Of a stretch of 64,000 nt of DNA, positions 63,744-64,000 are shown one piece after another. Origin of the DNA: Terrimicrobiaceae bacterium (GTDB lineage Bacteria; Verrucomicrobiota; Verrucomicrobiia; Chthoniobacterales; Terrimicrobiaceae); the NCBI GenBank assembly GCA_018402345.1, contig JAGYIV010000010.1, positions 62,001-126,000 of the forward strand, given 5' to 3'. Numbering within the stretch: the stretch's first letter is position 1; every line of letters begins with the position of its first letter. The position numbers and the translations under genes were made by a program. The notes beneath the pieces were generated by a model. It saw only the letters and a program-made list of their open reading frames with translations. It was not told the origin of the DNA and did no database searches.

Positions 63744-64000
63744 CAGATCCTTACCGGTTCGGGCGTCTCGAGCCCGCCGCGCGAAAACAGGAACTGGATC
63801 ACCTGCAGGCTCCTTGCCCGGAACGCCCCGGAGCAACTCAACAGGTAAAACCTCCACATCCTCACGAACTGCTCGCCATACTCGATCCGGAAATCGTCGC
63901 GCGACCTCATGAATCCTGCCTCCCACGCCCTCAACGTGGGCACATAGTAGGGCCCGAGATTGTGCATGTCCTCGTTGACGAAGTATCCCTCAGCTGCCTG
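63740..64000 (-). CDS. Cyclopropane-fatty-acyl-phospholipid-synthase-like methyltransferase (3' part)
   Basis: The last 86 residues of a larger gene whose start lies beyond the window. YFVNEDMHNLGPYYVPTLRA, DDFRIEYGEQFVRMWRFYLL and SCSGAFRARSLQVIQFLFSR match the C-terminal SAM-methyltransferase part of cyclopropane/mycolate-type synthases (usual: HN.GP.Y..TL..W, YG..F.RMW.YYL, FR.R..Q). Adds methylene to membrane lipid acyl chains. Its stop overlaps the bioA stop. Confidence 0.85.
   Translation of the reverse strand, partial: QAAEGYFVNEDMHNLGPYYVPTLRAWEAGFMRSRDDFRIEYGEQFVRMWRFYLLSCSGAFRARSLQVIQFLFSRGGLETPEPVRIC

Noticed and set aside
1-64000. Prophage, defence island or plasmid genes
   Set aside because: I found no integrase, capsid, restriction-modification, toxin-antitoxin or replication genes; only a single dead IS.

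Overview
The window is a GC-rich, densely coded bacterial chromosome segment. Nothing in it is phage- or plasmid-like apart from one dead insertion sequence. The source is not stated. Gene content suggests a Gram-negative bacterium of the PVC group, most likely Verrucomicrobiota. The hints are a pseudopilin with a long Verrucomicrobia-style N-terminus, a lipoprotein with Ala/Trp-rich repeats, an ilvE-mcsA-mcsB-clpC arrangement, and many ThuA/Gfo-Idh/TIM-barrel isomerase sugar genes. That assignment is inference.

Layout. 0-8 kb: clpB (cut by the window edge), yggS, a frameshifted SPFH/prohibitin gene, a coiled-coil TPR protein and a long-chain acyl-CoA synthetase. 8-11.4 kb: a decaying stretch holding a frameshifted WYL regulator, remnants of an LPP20/TPR/CsgG-like envelope locus and a frameshifted EamA transporter. 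11.4-15.6 kb: an AraC regulator, a 762-residue protein fusing a diiron desaturase-like oxygenase, a Rieske ferredoxin and an NqrF-like NADH reductase, and a TIM-barrel isomerase. This is the most striking locus. It looks like a self-sufficient relative of the three-gene MocD/MocE/MocF rhizopine system, probably an O-demethylase or hydroxylase for a cyclitol or sugar. 15.6-26.7 kb: hrpB, photolyase, mnmA, cutA, alkaline phosphatase, two divergent secreted cysteine hydrolases, a GT39-type glycosyltransferase and a PAP2 phosphatase. 26.7-28 kb: a heptanucleotide tandem repeat and a degenerate IS with perfect 17-bp terminal repeats.

28-35.7 kb (minus strand) is a tightly overlapping catabolic operon under an IclR-type gene: two SDR dehydrogenases, an enolase-superfamily dehydratase, an acetoacetate-decarboxylase-like enzyme, a 2-hydroxyacid dehydrogenase, a TIM-barrel isomerase and an FAH-family hydrolase. 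It resembles non-phosphorylative deoxy-sugar acid degradation (L-fucose type). A low-GC trypsin-like protease is attached at its 3' end.

35.7-45.5 kb holds a pseudopilin, a secreted amidase-like protein, tRNA-His, a DASS transporter overlapping a 1146-residue protein that I suspect is PPi-type PEP carboxykinase, an L,D-transpeptidase, and an SGNH / ThuA (frameshifted) / Gfo-Idh sugar cluster. 45.7-53.3 kb: cysCDN sulfate activation, PIN-PhoH ATPase, a repeat lipoprotein, a secreted NPY-repeat protein and a multiply frameshifted histone-deacetylase-family pseudogene. 53.7-62.4 kb is a long minus-strand operon: CPBP protease, comF, accD, folC, ilvE, mcsA, mcsB, clpC. bioA and the 3' end of a cyclopropane-fatty-acid-synthase-like gene close the window.

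At least five otherwise well-conserved genes carry single frameshifts and several others are more degraded. Whether this is real decay or assembly indel error must be settled from reads.
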